Positions 28,534-37,517 of a DNA stretch of 64,000 nucleotides are shown here, piece by piece. The notes beneath the pieces were generated by a model that did not search any database, was not told the DNA's origin, and worked only from the letters and a program-made list of their open reading frames with translations. The DNA is from Streptomyces sp. DHE7-1 (lineage in GTDB: Bacteria; Actinomycetota; Actinomycetes; Streptomycetales; Streptomycetaceae), in contig JACJDG010000003.1 of assembly GCA_016432725.1 (NCBI GenBank), positions 4,526,001 to 4,590,000 on the forward strand, in the 5' to 3' direction. The translations under genes were made by a program, and so were the position numbers. Each line of letters opens with the position of its first letter. Position 1 is the stretch's first letter.

Positions 28534-29277
28534 GTGCTCGACAAGGTGCGGGCGGTGGTGCCCTGGCTGGCCGTGGCCGCCGTGGTGATCGCCATGGGCT
28601 ACCAGCAGGGACTGTTCACCCTGGTCGGGCGGCTCGCCCCGGGCCCGGCGAAGGCCGTGGCCCTGCCCGGGGCGGCGTCACCGCCGGCGACCGGTGCGGA
28701 ACCGAGGGCTACCACCGCTTCCGGCTGCCCGCGGACGCGGTCACCCCGCCGCCCCGCACCGAGTCGCCACCCGCCCCTGGGCGGTCCTCGGCGCCTACGG
28801 CTTCGAGCAGGGGCCCCGCACACCCGCCCGCTTCACCATCAACCTCCGCTTCGGCCCCGGCGGGAACCGGCCCTCGAACTGTCCCGGACCCTCGGCGCGG
28901 GCGTCGCGGTGGAGATCGAGGGCCCGGACGGACTGGTGGGCGGCGCGCACGGTCTGCCGGTCACCTGGCACGAGCCCACCGCGACGGGACCCGGCCACAG
29001 GGTGCGCGTCGGCGCGCGCGGTCAGGGAAGCGTCGAGGTCGTGCTGCCCGTACGGGCCCTGTGTCCCGGCCAGGAGGGCGCCGAGGTCATGAAGAGGCTG
29101 CAGGCGCCGATCGACTCCCACAACACCATCACCGGGCAGCCGCCCTACACCCTGACCGTCTCCTTCTCCGACCCCGGTGTCGGGAAGCTGCGCGCGTCGC
29201 TGGGTTCCCCGCACCGCGGCGACGTGCTCGCCGCCGGCAACCTCGTTCCACTGGACCCGGAGACCGGCCGCCCCTGA
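28534..29277 (+). CDS. Membrane-anchored protein of unknown function, frame broken three times
   Basis: Not recognised. The reconstructed product is about 248 residues. Residues 8-30 form one transmembrane helix (VVPWLAVAAVVIAMGYQQG), a Pro/Ala-rich linker follows, then an extracytoplasmic domain beginning CGTEGYHRFRLP and continuing WAVLGAYGFEQGPRTPARFT. Bases are missing near 28693 (GG), 28774-28777 (CCCC) and 28862-28864 (GGG). The start is uncertain: GTG 28534 fits an AGAGGTGGG site; GTG 28525 and ATG 28489 are alternatives. First gene of the accessory stretch between tuf and rpsJ. Confidence 0.6.
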   Translation: MLDKVRAVVPWLAVAAVVIAMGYQQGLFTLVGRLAPGPAKAVALPGAASPPATGAEPRATTASGCPRTRSPRRPAPSRHPPLGGPRRLRLRAGAPHTRPLHHQPPLRPRREPALELSRTLGAGVAVEIEGPDGLVGGAHGLPVTWHEPTATGPGHRVRVGARGQGSVEVVLPVRALCPGQEGAEVMKRLQAPIDSHNTITGQPPYTLTVSFSDPGVGKLRASLGSPHRGDVLAAGNLVPLDPETGRP

Positions 29278-29481
29278 GCCATGGGCAGGGCCAGGGCCGT
29301 GGTCAGCGGCCGCGGTCACGTCTGCCGCAGACCCACACGGCCCGGCCCGGATGACAGCCCCCGGCGCTTCCGGCGCTCTGACGGACCGGCCGAGAGGCCC
29401 CACCACCTCGGACGACGTCAACGCGGCGCACCCGAAACCCCCCGTGACGAAGATCGGCGTCCACCGGTTGAAGGAGCGGCG

Positions 29482-29886
29482 GTGGACGCCGACACGACGA
29501 GGGGGCGAGCGGTGGACGGTCCGGCAGGAGGCTTCGGCGGTCACGGCCCCGGTGCGGGGAGACTGGCGTCCACCCCCGCCGAGAAGCGGGCGGCGGCCAA
29601 GGCGCTGAACGACCACATCGAGCCGGAGACCCGCCGGGCCGGCGAGTGGGCGGACGACGAGACCGGGGCGGCGGTGAAGGCCTTCGGCGCCCGCGACGGA
29701 CACGGCTGGCTCACCGCCGCGGCGCTGCGCAAGGCCCACGCGGCCTGGGGCGACCAGGTGCGGAACCTGATGGACCGGCTGGGTGCCGAGCAGGACGCGC
29801 TGCGCAGTACGAACGTGGTCCTCACCGGCTCCGACGTGGCAGCCGGCTCGGCGCTGCGGCGTACGTCCGCGCTCGACCTCTACTGA
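29482..29886 (+). CDS. Small helical WXG100-like protein
   Basis: The 134-residue protein has a Gly-rich N terminus and two predicted helices. Evenly spaced aromatic and Trp residues occur in GEWADDETGAAVKAF, GHGWLTAAALRKAHAAWGDQ and VRNLMDRLGAEQDALRST. No signal peptide. GTG 29482 with AAGGAG 5 nt upstream. It lies 17 nt before the large WXG100-headed gene and is probably co-translated with it. Size and place suit an ESX/type VII secretion partner, but this is inference. Confidence 0.6.
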   Translation: MDADTTRGRAVDGPAGGFGGHGPGAGRLASTPAEKRAAAKALNDHIEPETRRAGEWADDETGAAVKAFGARDGHGWLTAAALRKAHAAWGDQVRNLMDRLGAEQDALRSTNVVLTGSDVAAGSALRRTSALDLY

Positions 29887-29903
29887 CGGGGGAGTGGCCG
29901 GAC

Positions 29904-31932
29904 ATGCCGACGTACCACGAGATCACGAGCACCGACCTGGCCGCACTCACCCGGGCCGCCGAGCGCTGGGAGGGCATGGCGGCCGAGTTCGCGAAGCAGG
30001 AGCGGGCCTACCACCGGGACGTGCACCGCATCACGACCGGCCCCGCCTGGAACGGGATGAGCGCGGAGGCGGCACACGGCCGGTTCGGCGTCACGCTCAA
30101 GGAACTGCGGTACGCCCAGACGGAGGCGAAGGCGATCGCCTCCCTGCTGCGGGACGCCCACGCCCAGTTCACGGAGCTGAAGGGCAGGCTCACGGCGGCA
30201 CGCGAGGAGGCCAGGGCGGCCGGGATGCGGATCTCGGAGAGGGGCCGCGTCAGCGCCGACCCCGCGCACGCGAAGGAACCGGACGAGTCGTCCGTACGGC
30301 ACTGGCAGGACCGGGTCGACGCGGCGGTACGGGCCGTGACGGACGCGGACACGGGTGTCGAGACCGCCCTGGCCGCCGTGGTCGTGGACTCGGACCCGTT
30401 GGCCGGGGGCCGCGGCTTCAACGGCCGGGCGCTGGGGGACGTCGAGAAGTACGAGGCGCTGGCCGCGGAGGAGACACTCGGCAGGCTCAGCCGGGGGAGC
30501 ACCTCTCGCAACGCGAACTCGCTGAACTGCAAAGGGCGTTCCGCGACAACTCCGGTGACCTGGCGTTCTCCCGGACTCTGCTGGACGACCTGGGCGCGGC
30601 GGGCACGATCACCCTGACGAACGAGCTCAACGACCTGATCCACGTGCGCGGCGGACCGGGGTCGGGCACGTACTCGACGATCGAGTCGGGCCTCGCGGAC
30701 ACCCTGGCGACGGCGACGAGGGACACGGACTCGCCCTGGTACAGGCACTGGCGGGCCTCCATGCGGCACGCCGGCGTCGAGCACTACGCCACCGACGCGC
30801 AGGGCGAACGCCTGGACAAGGCGGTGGGCTACCAGTCCCTGGTCACCCTGATGCACCACGGCCACGGCTACGCGCCGAAGATGCTCGAGAACCTGACCGA
30901 CGACATGATCGCGGCGGAGCGCCGGGACCCGGGCATCTGGCGCCTGAAGCACGAGTACGGCGGCAGGCACGGCGGCTGGTTCGCGAACGACCCGGTGGAC
31001 GGCGCGCTGGACATCATGAGCCACGACCCCCACACCGCGGCGGACTACCTCGGCTCGGAGGCCCGCATGAAGTACCTGGTCGAGGACCGGGACTGGAACG
31101 TCGTCCTGCACGAGCGCGGGGGAGACAAGAGCGGAACCTACGCGGCCGGCCTCGACGCGGACGACCGCGCGGGCTTCGGCAGGGCCCTCCAGGCGGCGAC
31201 CACGGGAATCGACCCGTCCGACGCACACGCCCGCTACGTGCCGCACACGAAGCAGAATGAGGCGATCCTCCGGTCGGCGATCGGCCATCTGTCCGACAGC
31301 GGCGACAAGTTCCCGCCGTCGCTGCGGCAGCCCATGGCGTCGATCCTGGTCAACCACGGCGAGACCGTGCACGCCTCGATGAGCGAGATCGACATCTCCA
31401 GGTCCCCCTGCCCCAGGACCAGCTCTTCGAGGTCACCAAACAGGTATCCAAGGACAAGGACGCCTACGGCACCCTGAACGGCGGCCTGAACCAGGCGATG
31501 GCCTCGGGCATCCACGCCGACGACTCCAAATCCACGGAACCCCTCCTCCGCGCGGGCCGCACCGTCGGCTTCCTGGAAGAAGCCCGGATCCAGTCCCAGG
31601 GCGACCCCAAAACAGCCTCCTTCGAAGCAAAGCCGGTCTTCGACAAGGCGATCAGCTACATCCCGGTCGTCAGCAGCGACGTGCAGCAGGGGTTCGATTA
31701 CGTCACGGGGAAGTGGATGGCGGATGAGCAGAGGCGGTTGGATGAGCAGCAGTCAGAGGACAATATCAAGGCCTATACCACCAGGAACGGGCAGTTGATG
31801 GCACTTGCGGCGGAGTGGAAGAAGACGCATCGAGTGGATAGCGACTCCTATTTCAACCCCAATCAAGAGGTCAACCGAGCGTCCATGGACGGTGCAGCGC
31901 ATGCGTCTGGCATGTCAGGAGAACGCCAGTGA
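29904..31932 (+). CDS. Large protein with WXG100-like N terminus (possible DUF6571-type), frame broken twice
   Basis: The reconstructed product is about 676 residues. Residues 1-100 form a helical hairpin with the turn motif PAWNGMSAEAAHGRF near 46-60, as in WXG100/ESX substrates. A coiled-coil-like stretch (100-185) follows. The long C-terminal region (about 200-600) has ELNDLIHVRGGPGSGTYSTI and GGWFANDPVDGALDIMSHDP. The layout recalls large Streptomyces DUF6571 proteins; I could not verify this. No signal peptide. Bases are missing in the G run 30493-30497 and the C run 31404-31408. The last 80 codons are poorer in GC3 than the neighbours, suggesting recent transfer or recombination. Its stop overlaps the lipoprotein start. 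Confidence 0.68.
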
Positions 31933-32466
31933 GATCTGCTACTCAAGCGATCTTCATGGGTCTGGCCGCCCTGCCTCTTGCGCTTACCCTGCTCTCTTGT
32001 GGCCGAGCGGAAGACTCTGCCATTCCGGAAAATCTTTGTGGTACCAGGATCGATCCGGCCCTTGTACGTCCCCTCCTGGTCTCCACCGACGGATTGCACG
32101 AGATCAACAGAGTCGAACGAACAAATCCCGTTTTCGCGCCCTGCGTGCTCGTGGCGGGCATGACCCGGTCGTGGAGTTGCAGTTTTCGTGGGATGGCAGC
32201 CCTCCGAATCTCACGTACCTGGCCCAGGGAACGGGATCCGTTTCGCATGTCAGCCAACCCCGGAAGATCGATCTCGCGGAAAAAGCGATCAGCGGTACCG
32301 ACGGCGCCATTGCGATCGCTCGCTGCAAAACCAAAGGTGGAAACTACTTCACCCTCACTCTCCAGCTCCCCAAGTGAAGCTGACCGACCAATCCCACCGC
32401 GCCGACATCGAGAAGTTCATGCGTGCCTACTTCCCGGCCACAGTGGAGACGCTCGGCTGCGCATGA
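31929..32466 (+). CDS. Putative lipoprotein, frame broken twice
   Basis: The reconstructed product is about 179 residues. A signal peptide with lipobox LLSC (Cys about residue 24) is followed by a domain with Cys residues (NLCGTRIDP, PCVLVAG, IARCKTKGG, LGCA). It ends KFMRAYFPATVETLGCA. GTG 31929 overlaps the preceding stop as GTGA, so translation is coupled. Bases are missing near 32154-32160 and at about 32373. The low GC for this genome, with many A/T third positions, marks it as foreign. The position behind a WXG100-headed protein suggests an accessory or immunity role; that is a guess. Confidence 0.6.
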
Positions 32467-32656
32467 CGTCGGGACCGGTGTCGTACCGCCTCGCCGGAGG
32501 CGCGTGGCTCCTGGGCCCAGCCGTTCTGTCCCTGGGGCGGGTGACCCTCCCACGATCCTGGAGGAGCACCGGTCGGGCGCGGCGGGCGAGGGGTGGCTCC
32601 GGTGGCTCTGCCTGCCGCGCGAGGGGCGGCTCGGTGAGCGGCCGCGGGGATTCGGT

Positions 32657-32684
32657 TTGACCTGCGTCACGTCGGGGGTAATCT
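32657..32684 (+). promoter_or_regulatory. S10 operon (rpsJ) promoter candidate
   Basis: TTGACC (32657-32662) and TAATCT (32679-32684) are 16 bp apart. The same hexamers occur with a 17-bp spacer in front of rplM. The spacer contains a GGGGG run, so one missing G in this assembly would make it 17. Confidence 0.65.
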
Positions 32685-32982
32685 CTTCGGCCCGATTGGC
32701 CAGGCCCCCGCCCCATATGGCAGACTGTCCGAGTTGCTCGGTCGAGTGTTGATGCTGCGCGCCTCCCGCCGGGAGGACCGGAAGCGAGTCCCACAGTACT
32801 CGTCGCCCTAACTGCCCACTGGGCAGCACTGGGGCGGACGTACGGGAATCTTCCGGGAAGTGTGGGCGCGGCACCGGCCAGGCGCCCGGTGGGCCCGAGG
32901 TCCCCGGTCCGCGGTTCCGGAAGGGCCGTCGCATTCCCCCGCAGGGATGTTCGAACAAGGGACATCTGTGTCAGCGGGAGCG

Positions 32983-33008
32983 CGACACGCCCGACCGCGT
33001 GGGTCGGA
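32983..33008 (+). promoter_or_regulatory. Shared ribosomal-operon leader element, copy B
   Basis: Matches 23950-23975 with one mismatch; hairpin core CCGACC-GCGTG-GGTCGG. It lies 68 nt before the rpsJ start. The flanking sequences of the two copies differ, so the conservation is confined to this element. Confidence 0.6.
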
Positions 33009-33076
33009 CGATCGAAGGCAGCAGAAGGAATCCGCCGGGTTCCGGAGCGTTGAAGAGACAGGACTACTGAGTAGCC

Positions 33077-33385
33077 ATGGCGGGACAGAAGATCCGCATC
33101 CGGCTCAAGGCCTACGACCACGAGGTCATCGACTCCTCGGCGAAGAAGATCGTCGAGACGGTGACCCGCACTGGTGCGTCGGTCGCGGGCCCGGTGCCGC
33201 TGCCCACTGAGAAGAACGTGTACTGCGTCATCAAGTCGCCGCACAAGTACAAGGACTCGCGCGAGCACTTCGAGATGCGCACGCACAAGCGCCTGATCGA
33301 CATTCTCGACCCCACCCCCAAGACCGTTGACTCTCTGATGCGACTCGACCTCCCGGCCGGTGTCGACATCGAGATCAAGCTCTGA
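33077..33385 (+). CDS. rpsJ: 30S ribosomal protein S10
   Basis: The 102-residue protein of the small-subunit head also forms the NusB-NusE antitermination complex. MAGQKIRIRLKAYDHEVIDS and the THKRLIDILDPTPKTVDSLM segment are typical. First gene of the S10 operon; rplC follows after 17 nt. Confidence 0.98.
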   Translation: MAGQKIRIRLKAYDHEVIDSSAKKIVETVTRTGASVAGPVPLPTEKNVYCVIKSPHKYKDSREHFEMRTHKRLIDILDPTPKTVDSLMRLDLPAGVDIEIKL

Positions 33386-33402
33386 GGGTCGGTGAGCTGA
33401 GA

Positions 33403-34068
33403 ATGGCTAAGCAGATCAAGGGCATCCTGGGCGAGAAGCTCGGCATGACGCAGGTGTGGGACGAGAACAACCGCGTTGTTCCGGTCACCGTCGTCAAGGC
33501 CGGCCCCAACGTCGTCACCCAGGTCCGTACGAACGATGTCGACGGCTACGAGTCCGTCCAGATCGCTTTCGGCGAGATCGACCCGCGCAAGGTGAACAAG
33601 CCCCTCAAGGGTCACTTCGCCAAGGCCGACGTCACCCCCCGCCGCCACCTCGTCGAGATCCGCACCGCGGACGCCTCCGAGTACACGCTGGGCCAGGAGA
33701 TCTCCGCAGAGGTCTTCGAGGCGGGCGTCAAGGTGGACGTGACCGGCAAGAGCAAGGGCAAGGGCTTCGCCGGTGTCATGAAGCGTCACAACTTCAAGGG
33801 CCTCGGCGCCGGACACGGCACCCAGCGCAAGCACCGCTCGCCCGGTTCCATCGGTGGCTGCGCCACCCCGGGCCGCGTGTTCAAGGGCCTCCGCATGGCG
33901 GGTCGCATGGGCAACGAGCGTGTCACCACCCAGAACCTGACCGTCCACGCCGTTGACGCGGAGAAGGGTCTGCTGCTCATCAAGGGCGCGGTTCCCGGTC
34001 CGAACGGCGGCCTCGTCCTGGTCCGCACCGCGGCCAAGGGGCCTGAGGTAACCGATGAGCACTGTTGA
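33403..34068 (+). CDS. rplC: 50S ribosomal protein L3 (3' end probably frameshifted)
   Basis: L3 binds 23S rRNA near the peptidyl transferase centre and starts assembly. The start MAKQIKGILGEKLGMTQVWD and the long loop GLGAGHGTQRKHRSPGSIGG are clear. As written the protein has 221 residues, ends AAKGPEVTDEHC and overlaps rplD by 14 nt. Adding one G to the run at 34038-34041 gives the usual 214-residue end AAKGA with stop TGA 34044-34046 and no overlap, which I favour. Confidence 0.95.
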   Translation: MAKQIKGILGEKLGMTQVWDENNRVVPVTVVKAGPNVVTQVRTNDVDGYESVQIAFGEIDPRKVNKPLKGHFAKADVTPRRHLVEIRTADASEYTLGQEISAEVFEAGVKVDVTGKSKGKGFAGVMKRHNFKGLGAGHGTQRKHRSPGSIGGCATPGRVFKGLRMAGRMGNERVTTQNLTVHAVDAEKGLLLIKGAVPGPNGGLVLVRTAAKGPEVTDEHC

Positions 34069-34711
34069 CATCCTTTCGCCTGCGGGCGAGAAGACCGGTA
34101 GCGTCGAGCTCCCCGCGGAGATCTTCGGCGTGGAGAAGATCAGCATCCCGCTGATCCACCAGGTCGTCGTCGCGCAGAACGCCGCTGCCCGCCAGGGCAC
34201 GCACAAGACCAAGCGTCGCGGTGAAGTCCGTGGTGGCGGCAAGAAGCCGTACCGCCAGAAGGGCACCGGCCGCGCCCGTCAGGGTTCGACCCGCGCCCCG
34301 CAGTTCGCCGGCGGTGGCGTCGTCCACGGCCCGCAGCCGCGTGACTACTCGCAGCGGACCCCGAAGAAGATGAAGGCCGCGGCCCTGCGCCACGCCCTCA
34401 CCGACCGGGCCCGCCACAACCGCATCCACGTCGTCTCCGGCGTGATCGCGGGCGAGACCCCCTCCACCAAGGCCGCCAAGACGCTGTTCGGCAAGATCTC
34501 GGAGCGCAAGAACCTGCTCCTGGTCGTCGACCGCGCCGACGAGGCCGCGTGGCTGTCCGCCCGCAACCTGCCCCAGGTCCACATCCTGGAGCCGGGCCAG
34601 CTGAACACGTACGACGTTCTCGTCTCGGACGACGTGGTCTTCACCCAGGCCGCGTTCGAGTCCTTCGTGTCTGGCCCCAAGGCCGCTGACACCGAAGGGA
34701 GCGAAGCCTGA
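34055..34711 (+). CDS. rplD: 50S ribosomal protein L4
   Basis: The 218-residue protein lines the exit tunnel with its long loop (KRRGEVRGGGKKPYRQKGTG, then RARQGSTRAPQF at about 50-80). In enteric bacteria L4 also represses the S10 operon. The end overlaps rplW as TGATG. Confidence 0.97.
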   Translation: MSTVDILSPAGEKTGSVELPAEIFGVEKISIPLIHQVVVAQNAAARQGTHKTKRRGEVRGGGKKPYRQKGTGRARQGSTRAPQFAGGGVVHGPQPRDYSQRTPKKMKAAALRHALTDRARHNRIHVVSGVIAGETPSTKAAKTLFGKISERKNLLLVVDRADEAAWLSARNLPQVHILEPGQLNTYDVLVSDDVVFTQAAFESFVSGPKAADTEGSEA

Positions 34712-35130
34712 TGGCTACGCGTCACCCGAGCATCGCCTCGAAGGCCGCCAAGGCCGCCAAGGCCGCGCGCGTCGCCAAGGCGAAGCGCCACGCCACCGAG
34801 GGCAAGAACACCGTCGAGACCCCGCTGAGCAAGTCGTACACGGACCCCCGTGACGTCCTGCTGAAGCCGGTCGTCTCGGAGAAGAGCTACGCGCTCATCG
34901 ACGAGAACAAGTACACGTTCATCGTCGACCCGAACGCCAACAAGACCCAGATCAAGCAGGCCGTCCAGGCGGTCTTCGACGTCAAGGTCACCGGGGTCAA
35001 CACGATCAACCGCGCCGGCAAGCGCAAGCGGACCCGCACGGGCTTCGGCCAGCGTGCCGCCACCAAGCGCGCGATCGTGACCCTCGCCGAGGGCGACCGT
35101 ATCGACATCTTCGGCGGTCCGACCGCGTAA
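34711..35130 (+). CDS. rplW: 50S ribosomal protein L23
   Basis: L23 sits at the tunnel exit and docks SRP and trigger factor. The core from DPRDVLLKPVVSEKSYALID to the end is standard. The first 40 residues are an extra Ala/Lys-rich extension (KAAKAAKAARVAKAKRHATE), longer than the usual 95-100-residue protein. The ATG overlaps the rplD stop, which supports this start. Confidence 0.96.
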   Translation: MATRHPSIASKAAKAAKAARVAKAKRHATEGKNTVETPLSKSYTDPRDVLLKPVVSEKSYALIDENKYTFIVDPNANKTQIKQAVQAVFDVKVTGVNTINRAGKRKRTRTGFGQRAATKRAIVTLAEGDRIDIFGGPTA

Positions 35131-35168
35131 GCGGGTCGGATCGTCCGATATCGGACGAGGACTGAGAA

Positions 35169-36005
35169 ATGGGAATCCGCAAGTACAAGCCGACTACGCC
35201 GGGCCGTCGTGGCGCCAGCGTCGCCGACTTCGTCGAGGTCACGCGGTCCACGCCGGAGAAGTCGCTGGTCCGCCCCCTGCACAGCAAGGGCGGCCGTAAC
35301 AACGCCGGTCGTGTGACCGTTCGCCACCAGGGTGGCGGACACAAGCGCGCCTACCGTGTGATCGACTTCCGTCGTCACGACAAGGACGGCGTGCCGGCGA
35401 AGGTCGCGCACATCGAGTACGACCCCAACCGCACCGCGCGCATCGCGCTGCTGCACTACGCCGACGGCGAGAAGCGCTACATCCTCGCCCCGCGCAACCT
35501 GCAGCAGGGTGACCGCGTCGAGAACGGTCCCGGGGCCGACATCAAGCCGGGCAACAACCTGGCCCTCCGTAACATCCCGGTCGGTACCACGATCCACGCG
35601 ATCGAGCTCCGTCCCGGTGGCGGTGCCAAGTTCGCCCGCTCCGCCGGTGCCTCCGTGCAGCTGCTCGCGAAGGAGGGCTCGATGGCCCACCTCCGCATGC
35701 CGTCCGGTGAGATCCGCCTGGTCGACGTCCGCTGCCGCGCCACCATCGGTGAGGTCGGCAACGCCGAGCAGAGCAACATCAACTGGGGCAAGGCCGGCCG
35801 TAAGCGGTGGCTGGGCGTTCGCCCGACCGTCCGTGGTGTCGTCATGAACCCGGTCGACCACCCGCACGGTGGTGGTGAGGGCCGGACCTCCGGTGGCCGC
35901 CACCCCGTGTCCCCGTGGGGCAAGAAGGAAGGCCGTACTCGTTCGCCCAAGAAGGCGTCGAACAAGTACATCGTCCGCCGCCGCAAGACGAACAAGAAGC
36001 GCTAA
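35169..36005 (+). CDS. rplB: 50S ribosomal protein L2
   Basis: The 278-residue 23S rRNA-binding protein is essential for peptidyl transfer and subunit joining. RPLHSKGGRNNAGRVTVRHQ near 36-55 and the conserved VVMNPVDHPHGGGEGRTSGG with its essential His near 230 are intact. Confidence 0.98.
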   Translation: MGIRKYKPTTPGRRGASVADFVEVTRSTPEKSLVRPLHSKGGRNNAGRVTVRHQGGGHKRAYRVIDFRRHDKDGVPAKVAHIEYDPNRTARIALLHYADGEKRYILAPRNLQQGDRVENGPGADIKPGNNLALRNIPVGTTIHAIELRPGGGAKFARSAGASVQLLAKEGSMAHLRMPSGEIRLVDVRCRATIGEVGNAEQSNINWGKAGRKRWLGVRPTVRGVVMNPVDHPHGGGEGRTSGGRHPVSPWGKKEGRTRSPKKASNKYIVRRRKTNKKR

Positions 36006-36017
36006 GGACGGGTTGAG

Positions 36018-36299
36018 ATGCCTCGTAGCCTGAAGAAGGGGCCCTTCGTCGACGACCACCTGATCAAGAAGGTGGACGCCCAGAACGAAGCCGGCACCAA
36101 GAACGTCATCAAGACCTGGTCCCGTCGCTCCATGATCGTCCCGGCCATGCTGGGCCACACGCTCGCGGTGCACAACGGCAAGACCCACATCCCGGTGTTC
36201 GTCACCGAGTCGATGGTCGGTCACAAGCTCGGCGAGTTCTCGCCGACCCGCACCTTCCGGGGCCACGTCAAGGACGACCGGAAGTCGAAGCGCCGCTAA
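36018..36299 (+). CDS. rpsS: 30S ribosomal protein S19
   Basis: The 93-residue small-subunit head protein pairs with S13. MPRSLKKGPFVDDHLIKKVD and the C-terminal GHKLGEFSPTRTFRGH are typical. It starts 12 nt after rplB. Confidence 0.98.
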   Translation: MPRSLKKGPFVDDHLIKKVDAQNEAGTKNVIKTWSRRSMIVPAMLGHTLAVHNGKTHIPVFVTESMVGHKLGEFSPTRTFRGHVKDDRKSKRR

Positions 36300-36343
36300 C
36301 AGCGGATCGCATTCAGACACGTAAGTAACTGAGAGGGACAACC

Positions 36344-36691
36344 ATGGAAGCCAGGGCCCAGGCGCGGTACATCCGCGTTACGCCCATGAAGGCCCGCCGC
36401 GTGGTGGACCTTATCCGTGGCATGGATGCCACGGAGGCTCAGGCTGTTCTGCGATTCGCTCCGCAGGCAGCCTCCGTGCCGGTCGGCAAGGTGCTCGACA
36501 GCGCCATCGCCAACGCCGCGCACAACTACGACCACACCGACGCCGACAGCCTCTTCATCTCCGAGGCGTACGTCGACGAGGGCCCGACCCTGAAGCGGTT
36601 CCGTCCGCGTGCCCAGGGCCGTGCCTACCGGATCCGCAAGCGGACCAGCCACATCACCGTGGTCGTCAGCAGCAAGGAAGGAACCCGGTAA
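36344..36691 (+). CDS. rplV: 50S ribosomal protein L22
   Basis: The 115-residue tunnel-wall protein has a beta-hairpin (KRFRPRAQGRAYRIRKRTSH at about 83-102) that reaches the macrolide site; no insertion or deletion is evident there. ATG with a GAGAGGGA site. The end overlaps the rpsC start by one base. Confidence 0.98.
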   Translation: MEARAQARYIRVTPMKARRVVDLIRGMDATEAQAVLRFAPQAASVPVGKVLDSAIANAAHNYDHTDADSLFISEAYVDEGPTLKRFRPRAQGRAYRIRKRTSHITVVVSSKEGTR

Positions 36692-37512
36692 TGGGCCAGA
36701 AGGTTAACCCGCATGGGTTCCGGCTCGGTGTCACGACCGACTTCAAGTCGCGTTGGTACGCCGACAAGCTGTACAAGGACTACGTCAAGGAAGACGTCGC
36801 CATCCGTCGGATGATGACGTCCGGCATGGAGCGCGCCGGCATCTCGAAGGTTGAGATCGAGCGCACCCGTGACCGCGTGCGTGTGGACATCCACACCGCT
36901 CGTCCGGGCATCGTCATCGGCCGCCGTGGCGCCGAGGCCGACCGCATCCGCGGTGACCTCGAGAAGCTCACGGGCAAGCAGGTCCAGCTGAACATCCTCG
37001 AGGTCAAGAACCCCGAGACCGACGCTCAGCTGGTTGCCCAGGCCGTCGCCGAGCAGCTCTCCTCCCGCGTCTCCTTCCGCCGCGCCATGCGTAAGAGCAT
37101 GCAGTCGGCGATGAAGGCCGGCGCCAAGGGCATCAAGATCCAGTGCGGCGGCCGCCTCGGCGGCGCCGAGATGTCCCGCTCGGAGTTCTACCGCGAGGGC
37201 CGCGTGCCCCTGCACACGCTCCGTGCGAACGTGGACTACGGCTTCTTCGAGGCCAAGACGACCTTCGGCCGCATCGGTGTGAAGGTCTGGATCTACAAGG
37301 GCGATGTCAAGAACATCGCCGAGGTCCGCGCCGAGAACGCTGCGGCCCGTGCGGGTAACCGCCCGGCCCGTGGTGGTGCCGACCGCCCGGCCCGTGGTGG
37401 CCGTGGTGGCGAGCGGCGCGGTCGCAAGCCGCAGCAGGCTGCCGGCGCCGAGGCCCCCAAGGCCGAGGCCCCCGCCGCCGCTCCGGCTGAGAGCACCGGA
37501 ACGGAGGCCTGA
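36691..37512 (+). CDS. rpsC: 30S ribosomal protein S3
   Basis: The 273-residue mRNA-entry protein has the KH domain motif GIVIGRRGAEADRIRGDLEK (about 71-90) and the S3 C-terminal domain QCGGRLGGAEMSRSEFYREG. The last 55 residues are a low-complexity Arg/Gly/Ala/Pro tail, longer than in E. coli. Confidence 0.98.
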   Translation: MGQKVNPHGFRLGVTTDFKSRWYADKLYKDYVKEDVAIRRMMTSGMERAGISKVEIERTRDRVRVDIHTARPGIVIGRRGAEADRIRGDLEKLTGKQVQLNILEVKNPETDAQLVAQAVAEQLSSRVSFRRAMRKSMQSAMKAGAKGIKIQCGGRLGGAEMSRSEFYREGRVPLHTLRANVDYGFFEAKTTFGRIGVKVWIYKGDVKNIAEVRAENAAARAGNRPARGGADRPARGGRGGERRGRKPQQAAGAEAPKAEAPAAAPAESTGTEA

Positions 37513-37517
37513 CCGAA

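Larger units (their letters stand above)
32467..33076 (+). other. 610-bp gene-free stretch: S10 operon promoter and long leader
   Basis: No convincing gene. From about 32690 on it is predicted to be the rpsJ leader, nearly 390 nt. Visible stems include CCTCCC-GCC-GGGAGG (32762-32776), CTGCCC-ACT-GGGCAG (32812-32826), GATGT...ACATC around 32946-32965, and the shared element at 32983-33008. A long structured leader suggests RNA-level control of the S10 operon. Confidence 0.6.

Noticed and set aside
32467..32752. Open frames and a partial repeat (GCGAGGGG-GGCTC twice) between the lipoprotein and the rpsJ promoter
   Set aside because: No start with ribosome-binding site, no conserved motif, and the frames change within 100 bp. 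It may be decayed DNA but cannot be supported as a gene.
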